The notes: a model not told the origin generated them from the sequence alone. A DNA stretch of 64,000 nt from Caldicoprobacter oshimai DSM 21659 (GCA_000526435.1 JAGB01000002.1:186001-250000); one strand, 5' to 3'. Shown: positions 38,341 to 48,217, counted from the first letter of the stretch. Numbers and translations: made by a program.

Positions 38341-38616
38341 TCAATCATAAAATTTTTTTGACGTCAAAGCGGTTTTAACCGTAACCCCTTTTAGATTCCC
38401 AAGCTTTCCGGTGAGCGCTCCGATGTCGTCTGTGGTGCCCTCCACTATAAGGGCAATCACAGATATGCCCCTTTCCCGATAAGGGATGCCCATCCTTCCC
38501 ACGATGATATGCGAATACTCCCTGATATAACTGTTAACTTGCTCGCCCCACTCCTTATGGTCATCCACCACAATTCCAATTACCCCAATCCTCTTTTCCA
38601 CGGCCTGTACCTCCAC
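38341..38616 (-). CDS. TM1266-family iron-only hydrogenase system regulator
   Basis: A 91-residue ferredoxin-like/ACT-like protein (RIGVIGIVVDD...INSYIREYS-type core, GRMGIPYRERGISVIALIVEG, LTGKLGNLKGVTVKTAL). The family occurs with [FeFe]-hydrogenase maturation genes and is thought to be regulatory. No hydrogenase genes are in the window. It is likely cotranscribed with the downstream S-component-like gene. Confidence 0.85.
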   Translation of the reverse strand: MEVQAVEKRIGVIGIVVDDHKEWGEQVNSYIREYSHIIVGRMGIPYRERGISVIALIVEGTTDDIGALTGKLGNLKGVTVKTALTSKKFYD

Positions 38617-38721
38617 CCCTCAATCTTAAAAACTTCACAATTTACCCTCTTCACTTCGCGATATACGCCTCCCCTCTTACTCAGGGCCATCCCCTCATAA
38701 TCAGGAGCTTCTTTAAAAAAA

Positions 38722-40407
38722 TTATACATCATTTTTACAGGCTTTTACAACCAGAACCGTCACGTCGTCCAGCATCTTCTTATCCCCCAAAAGCACGTGG
38801 TATGCATCGATGATCTCGTCGCATATCTCCTTAGCCGAGGTATCCTTCAGCCATTTTACAAATTCCACCAATTTATCCTGCGAGAAAAGCTCAGGCTGGG
38901 CAGGGTCAATCTCTATCAGCCCATCGGTATAAAATACAAGGCTGTCTCCCGGTTCCAAATGCACCGTCCTGCTCTCGTAAGACGGCTTAAAATAGGGGGC
39001 AAACTTGCAAATCGGAAATCCATCAGCCTGTAGGACCTCAACCTCCCCATCTGCTCTGATAATAAGGGGATTGGTGTTCATACCGGCCGACGCATAGGTA
39101 AACTTTCGAGTGGCGATGTTGTAAATGCCATACAGCATCACCACATATACCTCATCGGGGAACGGCATCTCGTTATAGGTGTGATAGCAGTTCATGAGCA
39201 CTCCCCTCGGAGTGAACACCTTCTGCCGTCCATCGTCATACTCCTTTTTAAAGTTTATGTTTTGATTTATGAAGACGTTGATCATAGCAGCAGACACGCC
39301 GTGTCCCGCCACATCCCCTATGAGAATGCCTATGTTCTCATCATCCAGCTTGAATATATTATAGAAATCACCGCCCACGTTTTCACAGGGCATATACCTG
39401 GCCGCAAATTCCACACCTTTTACATTGGGAAAGGTGGTAGGCAAAAGCGCCAGCAAGATATTTCGGGCATACTCGAGGTTTTTCATCAAGCTCTGATTGG
39501 CTGCGGTGATTTCAGCAGTCCTTTGAGCCACCAGCTGCTCCAGGTTGTTTACATAAATGCTCAGCTGGGTTTCAACGGCCCGAAGGTCCTGGTATGGTTT
39601 CTGCACGTTTTGCACAAACAGAGCCCTAAATAGAAGGTAATAGGCTATTATTTTGTAAATATGTCCCAAAAAGTTATATGTATCGTATACATTGGTATAG
39701 CGCGTGAAAGCCATTTCACTGAAGATGCTAAACACCAGCGCTTTTACTATGAGGGCATCCCCCTTATCTTCACAATCCCCCCTTATGTAAGCCATCAAAA
39801 ATAAAGCAGCTGTTATAAGCTGGATGAGTATTATTAAATACTCCAAGTATATCTTAAGAGGCGTTAAACCTTTTCCCTCAATGAACAGAGGCGGCAAAAA
39901 ATCAATCCGGTAATGCACCACAATGAGCCAAAAAATTGAATACGCTATCGTGGGTAAAAGCCATAATCCCTCGCAGCTTCTCACCTTTCTATCGCACGGC
40001 ACCAGGGTGGAAGTCAGCATACCACATGACATGGTAAGGCGTGCCAAAATCCAGAATGCAGTGGCCTTTTCCGCCGAAGATTCAGTTAAAAATACCGGCA
40101 TCCCCTTGTAGGATAAGGTATGAAATAAATCAATCAGCGATACCGCAAGAAAAGTGCAAGCAATTATCATCGATCTTAAACGGTTGGATTCCTCAAAAGT
40201 GTAAAAAGTAATGGCAAATACGGCAAACGACATCACAATGCTAGATAATTCTAAAAAAATGTGCCAGGTTAAAAAAAAATCCGACGAAAAGATCCTGTAC
40301 AAAAAATGGTCACACCAGGCAAGCACGATGAACAAAAACACAGATATCACTATTATGTAAGCAACACCGGTAAGGTCTTTCTTTAACTTTAAAGCATAAC
40401 CCGCCAT
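38722..40407 (-). CDS. MASE3 membrane sensor with C-terminal SpoIIE-type PP2C phosphatase
   Basis: Residues ~1-270 hold seven or eight membrane helices with the MASE3-like LIDLFHTLSYKGMPVF. Residues ~280-320 are a coiled linker (LEQLVAQRTAEITAANQSL). From ~345 the PP2C/SpoIIE domain runs through MPCENVGGDFYNIFKLDD, IGILIGDVAGHGVSAA, LVFYTDGLIE and LDDVTVLVVKA, with metal-binding aspartates present. It probably dephosphorylates an anti-sigma-factor antagonist in response to a membrane signal. TTG 40428 or ATG 40407 may start it; the ATG is used here. Length fits the domain pair. Confidence 0.88.
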   Translation of the reverse strand: MAGYALKLKKDLTGVAYIIVISVFLFIVLAWCDHFLYRIFSSDFFLTWHIFLELSSIVMSFAVFAITFYTFEESNRLRSMIIACTFLAVSLIDLFHTLSYKGMPVFLTESSAEKATAFWILARLTMSCGMLTSTLVPCDRKVRSCEGLWLLPTIAYSIFWLIVVHYRIDFLPPLFIEGKGLTPLKIYLEYLIILIQLITAALFLMAYIRGDCEDKGDALIVKALVFSIFSEMAFTRYTNVYDTYNFLGHIYKIIAYYLLFRALFVQNVQKPYQDLRAVETQLSIYVNNLEQLVAQRTAEITAANQSLMKNLEYARNILLALLPTTFPNVKGVEFAARYMPCENVGGDFYNIFKLDDENIGILIGDVAGHGVSAAMINVFINQNINFKKEYDDGRQKVFTPRGVLMNCYHTYNEMPFPDEVYVVMLYGIYNIATRKFTYASAGMNTNPLIIRADGEVEVLQADGFPICKFAPYFKPSYESRTVHLEPGDSLVFYTDGLIEIDPAQPELFSQDKLVEFVKWLKDTSAKEICDEIIDAYHVLLGDKKMLDDVTVLVVKACKNDV

Positions 40408-40547
40408 AAGATTTACAATTGCCCCCAAACCATACTTAAATTTCTATTTAGCGAGTTTATTCAAATTTTCGACAAAATTATATTTTTATTATACTCGCTA
40501 TTTGGGATAAAGTCCATACCACCTCCCCGCGTTTTTTATTATATGCT

Positions 40548-40811
40548 TTACAAGTAAATCTGTTTATCAGTTTTCCCTTCCAACTTGCCGATTCCATATC
40601 CCAATGAAAAGCTCTGCATCATGCTGCCTGCGATGATGAGGACCAATAATTCCCTGCTTTCCTTATCCAGACCCACATCCGCGGTTTTCATAAACTCACG
40701 CATCTTATCCCTGGCCAGATCCAGAATGGCCTGACGCGTACCACTGTACTGTTTATCCAATTTTTTGTTCCCTTCCCTAGTGTATTCCTTCAACATCTCA
40801 TCAACCTTCAT
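40548..40811 (-). CDS. Small hypothetical protein, 87 residues
   Basis: Helical protein (VDEMLKEYTREGNKKLDKQY, then a hydrophobic ELLVLIIAGSMMQSFSLGYGIG). ATG 40811 follows GGGG by 11 bases; a TTG at 40820 is an alternative. No family recognised. It lies between the phosphatase and a terminator and may be an independent gene. Confidence 0.5.
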   Translation of the reverse strand: MKVDEMLKEYTREGNKKLDKQYSGTRQAILDLARDKMREFMKTADVGLDKESRELLVLIIAGSMMQSFSLGYGIGKLEGKTDKQIYL

Positions 40812-40933
40812 GCCAATCAAAACCCCTTTTACTTCGTTATGGTATTTTTCCCTTTCAATGGTACCCTAATTCCCCTGGTTTTATACTTGGAACTCCGCCA
40901 ATTTATTAAAATTAAAATTAGAAGTAAATCAAA

Positions 40934-40966
40934 AAGGCCTATGGGAGACAAGCTCCCATAGGCCTT
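40934..40966 (-). terminator. Terminator of the CBM25-like gene
   Basis: AAGGCCTATGGGAG (40934-40947) pairs perfectly with CTCCCATAGGCCTT (40953-40966). On the minus strand TTTTTGATTT follows. It sits 27 bases past the stop of the gene at 40993. Confidence 0.9.
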
Positions 40967-40992
40967 GAAATGAAAAGACTCACTAAATAAAG

Positions 40993-41307
40993 CTACTTAG
41001 ATGCAAACACATAGTTTTGTCCATTGTTGTTGTCCCAGTGGCCAGCGGAGTCTTTAAAGGCCACATTGAGGTTACCCTTGCTGGTTACGGCAAACTGGCT
41101 TTCAAACTTTTGAGGCCCCACTTTCCTCATCTCAATGAAGGAAACATCTGTCCACCTGGTATTGGGCCCATAACCTATGCAGGCAAAAACCCTGTCAGCC
41201 CCGTGCTGAGCGAGTATGCCCTCATATGTTAGATTGACCACTTTCCCTTTTTCAACAACCTCGGGATTGCAATAAACGCCGTACTGTGCATATTTCCCGC
41301 CGTTCAT
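40993..41307 (-). CDS. Small CBM25-like carbohydrate-binding protein
   Basis: A 104-residue single-domain protein. The end GHWDNNNGQNYVFASK and the middle VNLTYEGILAQHGADRVFACIGYG resemble family 25 starch-binding modules, which bind alpha-glucans. There is no signal peptide and no attached enzyme domain, so it may act in the cytoplasm on glycogen or be a regulatory module. AAGGAGGG lies ~12 bases before the ATG. A palindrome at 41418 is a possible operator. Confidence 0.7.
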   Translation of the reverse strand: MNGGKYAQYGVYCNPEVVEKGKVVNLTYEGILAQHGADRVFACIGYGPNTRWTDVSFIEMRKVGPQKFESQFAVTSKGNLNVAFKDSAGHWDNNNGQNYVFASK

Positions 41308-41417
41308 TTACATCATCACCCTCCTTTAAAGCCATCAATCATAGTATGCGGTGAATTTTTTAAAATATATCTGTATATTTTTTCTCTTCTCAATAGTTTT
41401 TATCGAAAAATCTCCTT

Positions 41418-41437
41418 CAATAAAATGTATTTTATTG
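41418..41437. promoter_or_regulatory. 20-bp perfect palindrome upstream of the CBM25-like gene
   Basis: CAATAAAAT at 41418-41426 and ATTTTATTG at 41429-41437 are separated by GT. It is AT-rich and about 110 bases before the start of the gene at 41307. It could be a repressor site. No known consensus is matched with confidence. Confidence 0.35.
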
Positions 41438-41582
41438 TATAAAATTCCATTTAAGCCCGAAGATATATTTTACACCGCTATAAATTGAATCTGTAATCCT
41501 ATTTGCTTTCAAAGACAGAATTTGCTTGATATTTTGTTTGATATGTTGATGGGAAATGCATATGATTGGCAAAAAACAAAAA

Positions 41583-41606
41583 GCGCCAGACTCGATGGCT
41601 GGCAGC
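41583..41606 (-). terminator. Terminator of the HPr gene
   Basis: On the minus strand AGC(T)GCCAG and CTGGCGCT form a stem with one bulge, followed by TTTTTGTTTTTTG, just after the HPr stop at 41607. Between it and the CBM25-like gene nothing else but the palindrome was seen. Confidence 0.75.
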
Positions 41607-41870
41607 TCACTCCTCAAAATTGCTATTGATCAGCTTAGTGATTCCACATAAGGCCTCTGCCTCATCGGGCCCTACAACTTGGACCCTGAATCTACAGCCC
41701 TTATAGATCCCCAGTGCAAGGATGGACAGCAGGCTCTTGCCATTGCCAATCTTTCCATCTTTTATAACAAAAATCTCTGATTTGTAGCTGTTTGCAACCT
41801 TTGTAAATTTTGCAGCAGGACGTGCATGAAGACCTACCTCGTTTTCAATGACAAAATCCTTCTCCAGCAT
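41607..41870 (-). CDS. ptsH: HPr phosphocarrier protein
   Basis: An 87-residue HPr-family protein with the phosphorylatable histidine in NEVGLHARPAAKF (residue ~15) and the regulatory serine region NGKSLLSILALG (residue ~46). HPr relays phosphate from enzyme I to sugar permeases and, phosphorylated on serine, helps CcpA. The histidine separates it from Crh. No ptsI is adjacent, so a catabolite-regulation or specialised role is possible. Assignment to ptsH rather than a paralogue is uncertain. Confidence 0.82.
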   Translation of the reverse strand: MLEKDFVIENEVGLHARPAAKFTKVANSYKSEIFVIKDGKIGNGKSLLSILALGIYKGCRFRVQVVGPDEAEALCGITKLINSNFEE

Positions 41871-41993
41871 TTTGTCCCCTCTTCTCCCATCCCCGTTTAT
41901 AGCTGCTTGAAAATAACGTTATCATGAAAAATATTCTTGTCCTATATTGTACTGCAATTTGACATAAAATACAATGCCGATGTTTGCATAAAT

Positions 41994-42518
41994 TTAAAAT
42001 TTATATTCCAACAGATAGTCAAATACCGCCTTTAACCTATTGAGCTGCTTAAAGGCTTGACGGTCAATGCGACCTTCCTCCAGAAAATACTCCAATTCAT
42101 CGCATACATTGCTGTACGCAAAGCTGATGTGCTTATTGAACCCGTCTATATTGACCTCCAGTATAAGTTCCATATTTGGATACATCTCAATGCCAGGAAT
42201 AAATTCTTTCGGGTAACTGGACTGCAACTCCCCTATCCGCAGTTTATTTATAACATGATTTAGTATCTGTTTAACCTGTCTTTGGCTGAGCTGTCCACTT
42301 TCCACTTTACTCTCAAAGATGTCCCTTCGTACGCGTATAACCCCGTTGCCATACAGCTCAAATACCGTATTATCACCCTTAACTTCCTTTATGCGAATGA
42401 TTGCATTCTCAGAAGATGGGTCATAGGATATCCCTGTCTCAAAGGAACACCCTCCTAAAATGGTTGCTAAGGGCATCATAACAGCTGAAACAATCAAAAA
42501 TACCATGGTCGTTTTCAT
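41994..42518 (-). CDS. Putative lipoprotein
   Basis: From ATG 42518 the 174-residue product has a signal peptide MKTTMVFLIVSAVMMPLATI ending in the lipobox LGGC at about residue 24. The mature part is beta-rich then helical (QLSQRQVKQILNHVINKL). No recognised domain. A longer frame from 42548 lacks an SD; GGTGAGG precedes the chosen ATG. Function unknown, anchored outside the membrane. Confidence 0.7.
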   Translation of the reverse strand: MKTTMVFLIVSAVMMPLATILGGCSFETGISYDPSSENAIIRIKEVKGDNTVFELYGNGVIRVRRDIFESKVESGQLSQRQVKQILNHVINKLRIGELQSSYPKEFIPGIEMYPNMELILEVNIDGFNKHISFAYSNVCDELEYFLEEGRIDRQAFKQLNRLKAVFDYLLEYKF

Positions 42519-42731
42519 GCTCCTCACCCCAACCCCTCGATTCTCCAAACTATTAGACGGTAGTTAAAACTGAAAGGTTTCAATTTTGACGCCCACAAAC
42601 ACCATAAAAAATTACATCTGTTGCAACCATATCCATAGTATGATATTATTTTGATAACCGTGAAAATTTGCAGGTTGATTACATAAAAAGCCGGTATAAG
42701 CTAATTTCAATGACGAGGAGGTATACACAGC

Positions 42732-44123
42732 GTGGCAACACAGGATAAGATGGACAAGATAGTAGCCCTATGCAAAAACCGTGGCTTTATTTATCCCGGT
42801 TCGGAGATATATGGCGGATTAGCCAATACCTGGGATTACGGTCCTTTGGGAGTGGAGCTTAAAAACAATATCAAAAGAGCCTGGTGGAAAAAATTCATCC
42901 AGGAAAACCCATACAATGTTGGTGTAGATACCGCCATCATCATGAACCCTCGCACATGGCTGGCCTCTGGCCACCTGGAGAGGTTCAACGATCCGTTGAT
43001 GGACTGTAAGGAGTGCAAAGCCCGTTTCCGTGCCGACAAATTGATTGAAGATTACATGGCAGCCCAGGGCGTGCCCAATCCCTCGGTGGCTGGATGGAGC
43101 GACGAACAGATGGAGAACTACATAAGGGAGCACCAGATTCCCTGCCCCGACTGCGGCAAGCACAACTTCACCTCCATACGATACTTTAACCTGATGTTCA
43201 AGACCTTCCAGGGTGTCACCGAGGACTCAAAATCAGAACTGTACCTGAGGCCCGAAACAGCGCAGGGCATATTCGTCAACTTCAAGAACGTGCTCAGGAC
43301 ATCCCGAAAGAAAATCCCCTTTGGAATCGGGCAAATAGGTAAGGCCTTCCGCAACGAGATCACTCCGGGCAACTTCATCTTCCGAACCAGGGAATTTGAA
43401 CAGATGGAGCTGGAATTCTTCTGCAAACCGGGAGAGGACATGCAGTGGTTCCAGTACTGGAAGGAGTTCTGCAAGAAATGGCTTATCGACCTGGGGATGA
43501 AGGAAGAGGACATTCGCTTCAGGGACCACTCTCCAGAGGAGCTATCCCACTACAGCACAGCCACCACCGACATAGAATACCGATTCCCCTTCGGCTGGGG
43601 CGAAGTGTGGGGCATAGCCAACAGAACAGACTTTGACCTAAAACAGCATGCAAAGTACTCCGGCGAGAACTTCAATTACCTGGATCCTACCACCAACGAA
43701 CAGTACATTCCCTATTGTATAGAGCCTTCGGTAGGCGTTGACCGTATAATGCTGGCCTTCCTGTGCAACGCCTACGACGAGGAGCAGCTAGAAGACGGAG
43801 ATGTGAGGACGGTATTGAGGCTGCATCCGGCTCTGGCTCCCTTTAAAGCAGCGGTACTGCCGCTAGTGAAGAAGTTGGGCGAGCCGGCACAGCAGCTATA
43901 CCTTAACCTGCTCAAGAAGTTCATGGTGGACTACGACGAAAGTGGAAGCATTGGCAGGCGCTACAGGCGCCAGGATGAGATCGGAACCCCATTCTGCATA
44001 ACCATAGATTTCGATACGCTGGAGGATAACACCGTCACCATCAGAGACAGGGATTCGATGGAGCAGATAAGGATTAAGATGGATGAGGTAGAAGATTACC
44101 TGGAAGAGAAGACGCAATTTTAA
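42732..44123 (+). CDS. glyS: Glycyl-tRNA synthetase (homodimeric type)
   Basis: A 463-residue class II synthetase charging tRNAGly. It shows the bacterial/archaeal single-chain type: [24 protein letters not shown], motif 2 region [37 protein letters not shown], and motif 3 [14 protein letters not shown], then the anticodon-binding domain ending [12 protein letters not shown]. It starts at GTG 42732 behind GAGGAGG. No T-box leader was seen. The next gene is convergent and separated by a strong terminator. Confidence 0.96.
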   Translation: MATQDKMDKIVALCKNRGFIYPGSEIYGGLANTWDYGPLGVELKNNIKRAWWKKFIQENPYNVGVDTAIIMNPRTWLASGHLERFNDPLMDCKECKARFRADKLIEDYMAAQGVPNPSVAGWSDEQMENYIREHQIPCPDCGKHNFTSIRYFNLMFKTFQGVTEDSKSELYLRPETAQGIFVNFKNVLRTSRKKIPFGIGQIGKAFRNEITPGNFIFRTREFEQMELEFFCKPGEDMQWFQYWKEFCKKWLIDLGMKEEDIRFRDHSPEELSHYSTATTDIEYRFPFGWGEVWGIANRTDFDLKQHAKYSGENFNYLDPTTNEQYIPYCIEPSVGVDRIMLAFLCNAYDEEQLEDGDVRTVLRLHPALAPFKAAVLPLVKKLGEPAQQLYLNLLKKFMVDYDESGSIGRRYRRQDEIGTPFCITIDFDTLEDNTVTIRDRDSMEQIRIKMDEVEDYLEEKTQF

Positions 44124-44157
44124 AAAAGCAGCCGGGTGTACACCCGGCTGCTTTTTT
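44122..44157. terminator. Bidirectional terminator after glyS and the xylanase
   Basis: AAAAAAGCAGCCGGGTG (44122-44138) and CACCCGGCTGCTTTTTT (44141-44157) form a perfect 17-bp stem with a TA loop and a U-tract on either strand. Confidence 0.95.
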
Positions 44158-44178
44158 AAAATTGCTCATGATAAAGTT

Positions 44179-45582
44179 CTATTCTACCACAGACAACACG
44201 CTGTAAAACGCAGGCTTTGGCTGCAATTTGCCATCAAATAAACGAGAATAAGTTTTGTCATTGCTATAAAAAAGATACTCATCCATCAGACCAAACACAG
44301 TGACGCTGGTAATGTTGGCATTGCCACCACTTGCAGTATCCATATCTTTTAATACGGTAAATACTTCTTTATAGCGCTCAGCCTGCTTTTTCATAGATTG
44401 TTCGCTTTTATCATCGCTGCTTATGGTCAGCTCAGTAATATGTATCTCCAACTCCAACTCGGCAAATTTAGAAAGCGCTGTTTTGAAACTGTCCGGTCCA
44501 TTCACTATGCCAGGGTATGTCAGGTTCATATAACCTTGCATGCCAATTCCGTCAATCAATCCTTTCTCCTTCAGATAGGATACCAGCTTTATGATGCTTT
44601 CGGTCTTTTTGGGTTGAAAAGTATTGTAATCATTGTAAAACAACTTAACCCCCGGCGCTGCATACTTCCTAGCATATTCAAATGCCTTTTCAACGTACTC
44701 TACGCCTATTACCTTATACCACAGATTATCCTTATTACCATCATATTTGGTTCGAATATTAAAACCCGATTCAGTCTCATAGCTACCGTCTATTATTTCA
44801 ACAGCTTCATTTACAACGTCCCATGCATATATTACGCCGGGGTATTCATTCTGGGTAAACTCCATAACTTGCCTAATATAACTTTCCATTCGCGCCAGCA
44901 TGGTCTCTTTATCCACAAATTCACCATCGAATTCATATCCCTCACGGAAAAACCAGTCCGGTACTTGATTGTGCCATACAAGAACATGTCCTCGCATTTG
45001 AATGCCGTTTTCTTTGCAAAATTCCAAACCAGGTATGACGGTATCAAATTTTACTGCGGGCTCTGGATTTCCATTTTTATAATTTTCTATGCTTCCTTTT
45101 TGATCAAGCAAATAGGATGGCTTCATAAGATTGGTATAAGTCACACTGTTGAAATGATACTTGATAATTTCTACCATAGCAGCAGACCGAACGGTATCAG
45201 TTGAAGTAGAAGATCCATTCAGTCCCACGCCTATTTTGAAATAATCCCTATAAGCCTCTTTAAGAGGTGTACCCGTTACCGATGCAGTAATATCATATCC
45301 ATCCACGATCACTCGGCTTCCCCCCTCGGCAGTTTGATTTTGTCCTTCAGCATCATCAGAATTTTTCCCTCCAGCATTGTCACTATCCCCATCCGGGCTA
45401 TCTTTCGTATCATAATCATCGCTTATTGATTTATCGTCCCCATCTCCTGCGTCAACGACGTTGTCACCTGAACCTTCATTCTCTCTTGTCTGCCCTATCT
45501 GAAATTTACCTGTTTGACTGCATGACAAAAGAAAAACTGCTATTGCGAATACCATCACCAATAACAAACACCTTTTTCTCAT
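44179..45582 (-). CDS. GH10 endo-1,4-beta-xylanase lipoprotein
   Basis: The 467-residue protein has a lipoprotein signal (MRKRCLLLVMVFAIAVFLLSC, lipobox LLSC), a ~70-residue acidic linker rich in D, S and G, and then a GH10 barrel. The barrel shows MRGHVLVWHNQVPDWFF, the acid/base glutamate in AWDVVNEAVE and the nucleophile in ELEIHITELTIS. It hydrolyses xylan at the cell surface. The acidic linker is unusually long and has no second carbohydrate-binding module. A promoter is placed at 45676-45648. Confidence 0.92.
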   Translation of the reverse strand: MRKRCLLLVMVFAIAVFLLSCSQTGKFQIGQTRENEGSGDNVVDAGDGDDKSISDDYDTKDSPDGDSDNAGGKNSDDAEGQNQTAEGGSRVIVDGYDITASVTGTPLKEAYRDYFKIGVGLNGSSTSTDTVRSAAMVEIIKYHFNSVTYTNLMKPSYLLDQKGSIENYKNGNPEPAVKFDTVIPGLEFCKENGIQMRGHVLVWHNQVPDWFFREGYEFDGEFVDKETMLARMESYIRQVMEFTQNEYPGVIYAWDVVNEAVEIIDGSYETESGFNIRTKYDGNKDNLWYKVIGVEYVEKAFEYARKYAAPGVKLFYNDYNTFQPKKTESIIKLVSYLKEKGLIDGIGMQGYMNLTYPGIVNGPDSFKTALSKFAELELEIHITELTISSDDKSEQSMKKQAERYKEVFTVLKDMDTASGGNANITSVTVFGLMDEYLFYSNDKTYSRLFDGKLQPKPAFYSVLSVVE

Positions 45583-45647
45583 AATTCCAGATACCCCCTG
45601 AGCACTTCATAAATTTTGCAAAAACATGAAATGTTTATACAAGTATG

Positions 45648-45676
45648 AGTATATATGGTTTTCACCCAATAATCAA
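45648..45676 (-). promoter_or_regulatory. Promoter of the xylanase gene
   Basis: On the minus strand TTGATT (45676-45671) and TATACT (45653-45648) are 17 bases apart, about 65 bases upstream of the xylanase ATG. It is oriented away from the argD promoter. Confidence 0.7.
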
Positions 45677-45735
45677 TAGTTTGTTTGCCGAAAAAACTAT
45701 TTTGACCAGTCTGATAAGTTTTGACATTTAAATTA

Positions 45736-45764
45736 TTGCATTTTTATTCATTTTATTGTATAAT
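45736..45764 (+). promoter_or_regulatory. argD promoter overlapped by an ARG box
   Basis: TTGCAT (45736-45741) and TATAAT (45759-45764) are 17 bases apart. TGCATTTTTATTCA (45737-45750) fits the ArgR/AhrC half-palindrome consensus TGNATWWWWATNCA and covers the -35 element, so arginine-bound ArgR would block transcription. Confidence 0.75.
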
Positions 45765-45794
45765 TATAAACATCAATTTAAAGGGGGTCAAAAC

Positions 45795-47006
45795 ATGGAT
45801 ACACAGAAAATAATAGCCCTCGATAAAAAATACTACATGAATACCTTCGGGGAGCGGATACCAATCGTATTTGAATACGGTCAGCAATCCACGCTGTACG
45901 ATAAAGAAGGAAAAGCCTATACAGATTTTGTCGCTGGGATAGCGGTCAACGTGCTGGGGTATGGCCATCCCGCTCTCGTGGAGGCTATCACCTCCCAAGC
46001 AAAAAAGCTGATCCACTGCTCAAATCTGTTCTACATTGAAGCCCAGGCACAGCTGGCAAAGCTTTTGGTAGAAAACAGTTGCGGCGATAGGGTGTTCTTT
46101 GCCAACAGCGGAGCCGAAGCCAATGAAGGGGCCATCAAACTGGCCAGAAAATATTTTCGGGACAAGGGGATGAATAAATATGAGATAATAACGGCCGTAA
46201 ACTCGTTTCACGGCAGAACCCTGGCCACCCTTGCCGCCACTGGACAGGAGAAATACCAGAAACCATTTGTCCCCATGCCAGCCGGGTTTAAAAGCGTACC
46301 ATACAACGATTTGGAGGCTGTCAGAAATGCCATCACCGACAGCACCTGCGCCGTCATGATAGAGCTTATTCAAGGGGAGGGCGGCGTCATCGAAGCCACC
46401 CATGAATACGTAAAGGGCTTGGAACAGCTGTGCAGTGAAAGAGGCATTTTGCTCATACTCGATGAAGTTCAGACCGGCATAGGAAGGACTGGAAAGCTGT
46501 TTGCGTACCAGCATTTTGATATACAACCCGACATCATAACCCTGGCAAAGGGATTGGGAGGTGGAGTGCCGATAGGGGCCATAATAGCCAAGGAAAGCGT
46601 GGCATCGGCCTTTGAACCCGGAAGCCACGGCTCAACATTCGGCGGGAACCCCCTCGCCTGTTCGGCATCCATAGCCGTGCTTACCACCCTTTTGCAGGAA
46701 GGGCTCATAGAAAGATGCGCCGAGGTGGGTAACTATTTTAAACAAAAGCTCAATGCCCTCAAAGACAGATACCATTTCATCAAAGACGTGAGAGGGAAAG
46801 GGTTGATGCTGGGCATGGAGCTTGACCCATCCGTTCCGGGCAAAGAAGTGGTGAACGCGGCATTAAGCGAGGGATACATCATAAACTGCGCCGGACATAA
46901 CACCCTGAGGTTTGTACCACCGCTGGTGATTACCAAGCAAGAGATCGATGGCCTGGTAGATACTCTGGATAAGATATTTAAACGGACATTGGAAACCAGA
47001 AAGTAA
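45795..47006 (+). CDS. argD: Acetylornithine aminotransferase
   Basis: A 403-residue class III PLP aminotransferase making N-acetylornithine. Marks are ANSGAEANEGAIKLARKY, SFHGRTLATLAATGQ, LILDEVQTGIGRTGKLFAYQHF, and the PLP-lysine in TLAKGLGGGVPIGA. ATG at 45795 is preferred over one at 45756 because AAGGGGG lies just ahead and the family starts there. It leads an arginine operon with argF, under an ARG box. Confidence 0.94.
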   Translation: MDTQKIIALDKKYYMNTFGERIPIVFEYGQQSTLYDKEGKAYTDFVAGIAVNVLGYGHPALVEAITSQAKKLIHCSNLFYIEAQAQLAKLLVENSCGDRVFFANSGAEANEGAIKLARKYFRDKGMNKYEIITAVNSFHGRTLATLAATGQEKYQKPFVPMPAGFKSVPYNDLEAVRNAITDSTCAVMIELIQGEGGVIEATHEYVKGLEQLCSERGILLILDEVQTGIGRTGKLFAYQHFDIQPDIITLAKGLGGGVPIGAIIAKESVASAFEPGSHGSTFGGNPLACSASIAVLTTLLQEGLIERCAEVGNYFKQKLNALKDRYHFIKDVRGKGLMLGMELDPSVPGKEVVNAALSEGYIINCAGHNTLRFVPPLVITKQEIDGLVDTLDKIFKRTLETRK

Positions 47007-47112
47007 AAGTTTCTTCCTAGCAAAAATGATAATTCCATCAAATTACGAAAATGATAGTGCGAATAGTACGCAGTACTGATTAATAGAAAGACTGCATAAG
47101 GAGTGAACTAAC

Positions 47113-48078
47113 ATGTTAGATCTGTATAATTACAAGCCAGAAAAGCCTTTTTCGCAAAAACACCTCATAACCCTACAGGATTACAGCCAGGACGAAATAT
47201 ACCAGGTATTAAGCACTGCGTTTGATTTAAAGAAAAAGCTCAAGGCGAATATCCCTCACCCCTATCTTAAGGGCAAAACTCTGGGCATGATATTCACCAA
47301 ATCCTCCACCCGCACCAGGGTTTCTTTCGAAGTGGGTATTTACCAACTGGGAGGATACGGCCTTTTCCTGAACGCCAGCGACATCCAGCTGGGCCGCGGA
47401 GAGACCATAAGCGATACCGCCCGGGTATTGTCCCGTTATCTAGACGGGATAATGATAAGGACCTATAAACAGCAGGACGTAGAAGAGCTGGCCAAATACA
47501 GCTCCATTCCCGTTATAAACGGGCTTACCGACCTTTTGCATCCCTGCCAGATACTGGCCGATCTGATGACGATATATGAGAAAAAAGGTACTTTGAGTGG
47601 CCTTAAACTGGCCTTTATAGGAGACGGAAACAACGTGGCCCATTCGCTGCTTATCGGATGCACCAAAGTGGGCATGGATATATCCATAGCCTCACCCAAG
47701 GGCTATGAGCCAAAAGAGGAAATTGTCAAAATGGCAAAAGAAAACGGAAAAGCCACAGGGGCCAGCGTGTCGATAACTAATGATCCGGTAGAAGCCATAC
47801 AGGATGCAGACGTAGTGTATACCGACGTATGGGCCAGCATGGGGCAGGAACACGAGTTTGAAAGCCGTGCAAAGGTATTTGGCCCATACCAGGTCAACAA
47901 AGAGCTGTTTTCGCACGCCAAAGGCGATGCAATCTTTTTGCATTGCCTACCAGCCCATCGCGGTGAAGAGGTAACAGATGATATTATAGATGGCCCGCAA
48001 TCGGTAGTGTTTGACGAGGCTGAAAACCGCCTGCACGTTCATAAGGCCATTATGGTACTCCTGATGGGCGATAAGTAG
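47113..48078 (+). CDS. argF: Ornithine carbamoyltransferase
   Basis: The 321-residue enzyme forms citrulline from ornithine and carbamoyl phosphate. It shows the [12 protein letters not shown] carbamoyl-phosphate loop, [30 protein letters not shown], and the ornithine-site [20 protein letters not shown] precedes the ATG. It follows argD by ~105 bases and is probably cotranscribed. Confidence 0.96.
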   Translation: MLDLYNYKPEKPFSQKHLITLQDYSQDEIYQVLSTAFDLKKKLKANIPHPYLKGKTLGMIFTKSSTRTRVSFEVGIYQLGGYGLFLNASDIQLGRGETISDTARVLSRYLDGIMIRTYKQQDVEELAKYSSIPVINGLTDLLHPCQILADLMTIYEKKGTLSGLKLAFIGDGNNVAHSLLIGCTKVGMDISIASPKGYEPKEEIVKMAKENGKATGASVSITNDPVEAIQDADVVYTDVWASMGQEHEFESRAKVFGPYQVNKELFSHAKGDAIFLHCLPAHRGEEVTDDIIDGPQSVVFDEAENRLHVHKAIMVLLMGDK

Positions 48079-48217
48079 GCTTAAATTGATAGTTTATTCA
48101 GATTGCAACTCAAAGCTCATACAAGAGATGTTAATGTTGTCGTAAAAAAGTATAGGGATATAACGTACCACGATATCAACAAAAACAACCCCGAAATTTT
48201 TACTAAAAGGGAGACGA

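Noticed and set aside
41432-41617. Minus-strand 61-codon frame after the HPr gene
   Set aside because: It crosses the HPr terminator and lacks an SD.
42549-42731. T-box leader before glyS
   Set aside because: No specifier-loop or conserved T-box sequence and no terminator are present.
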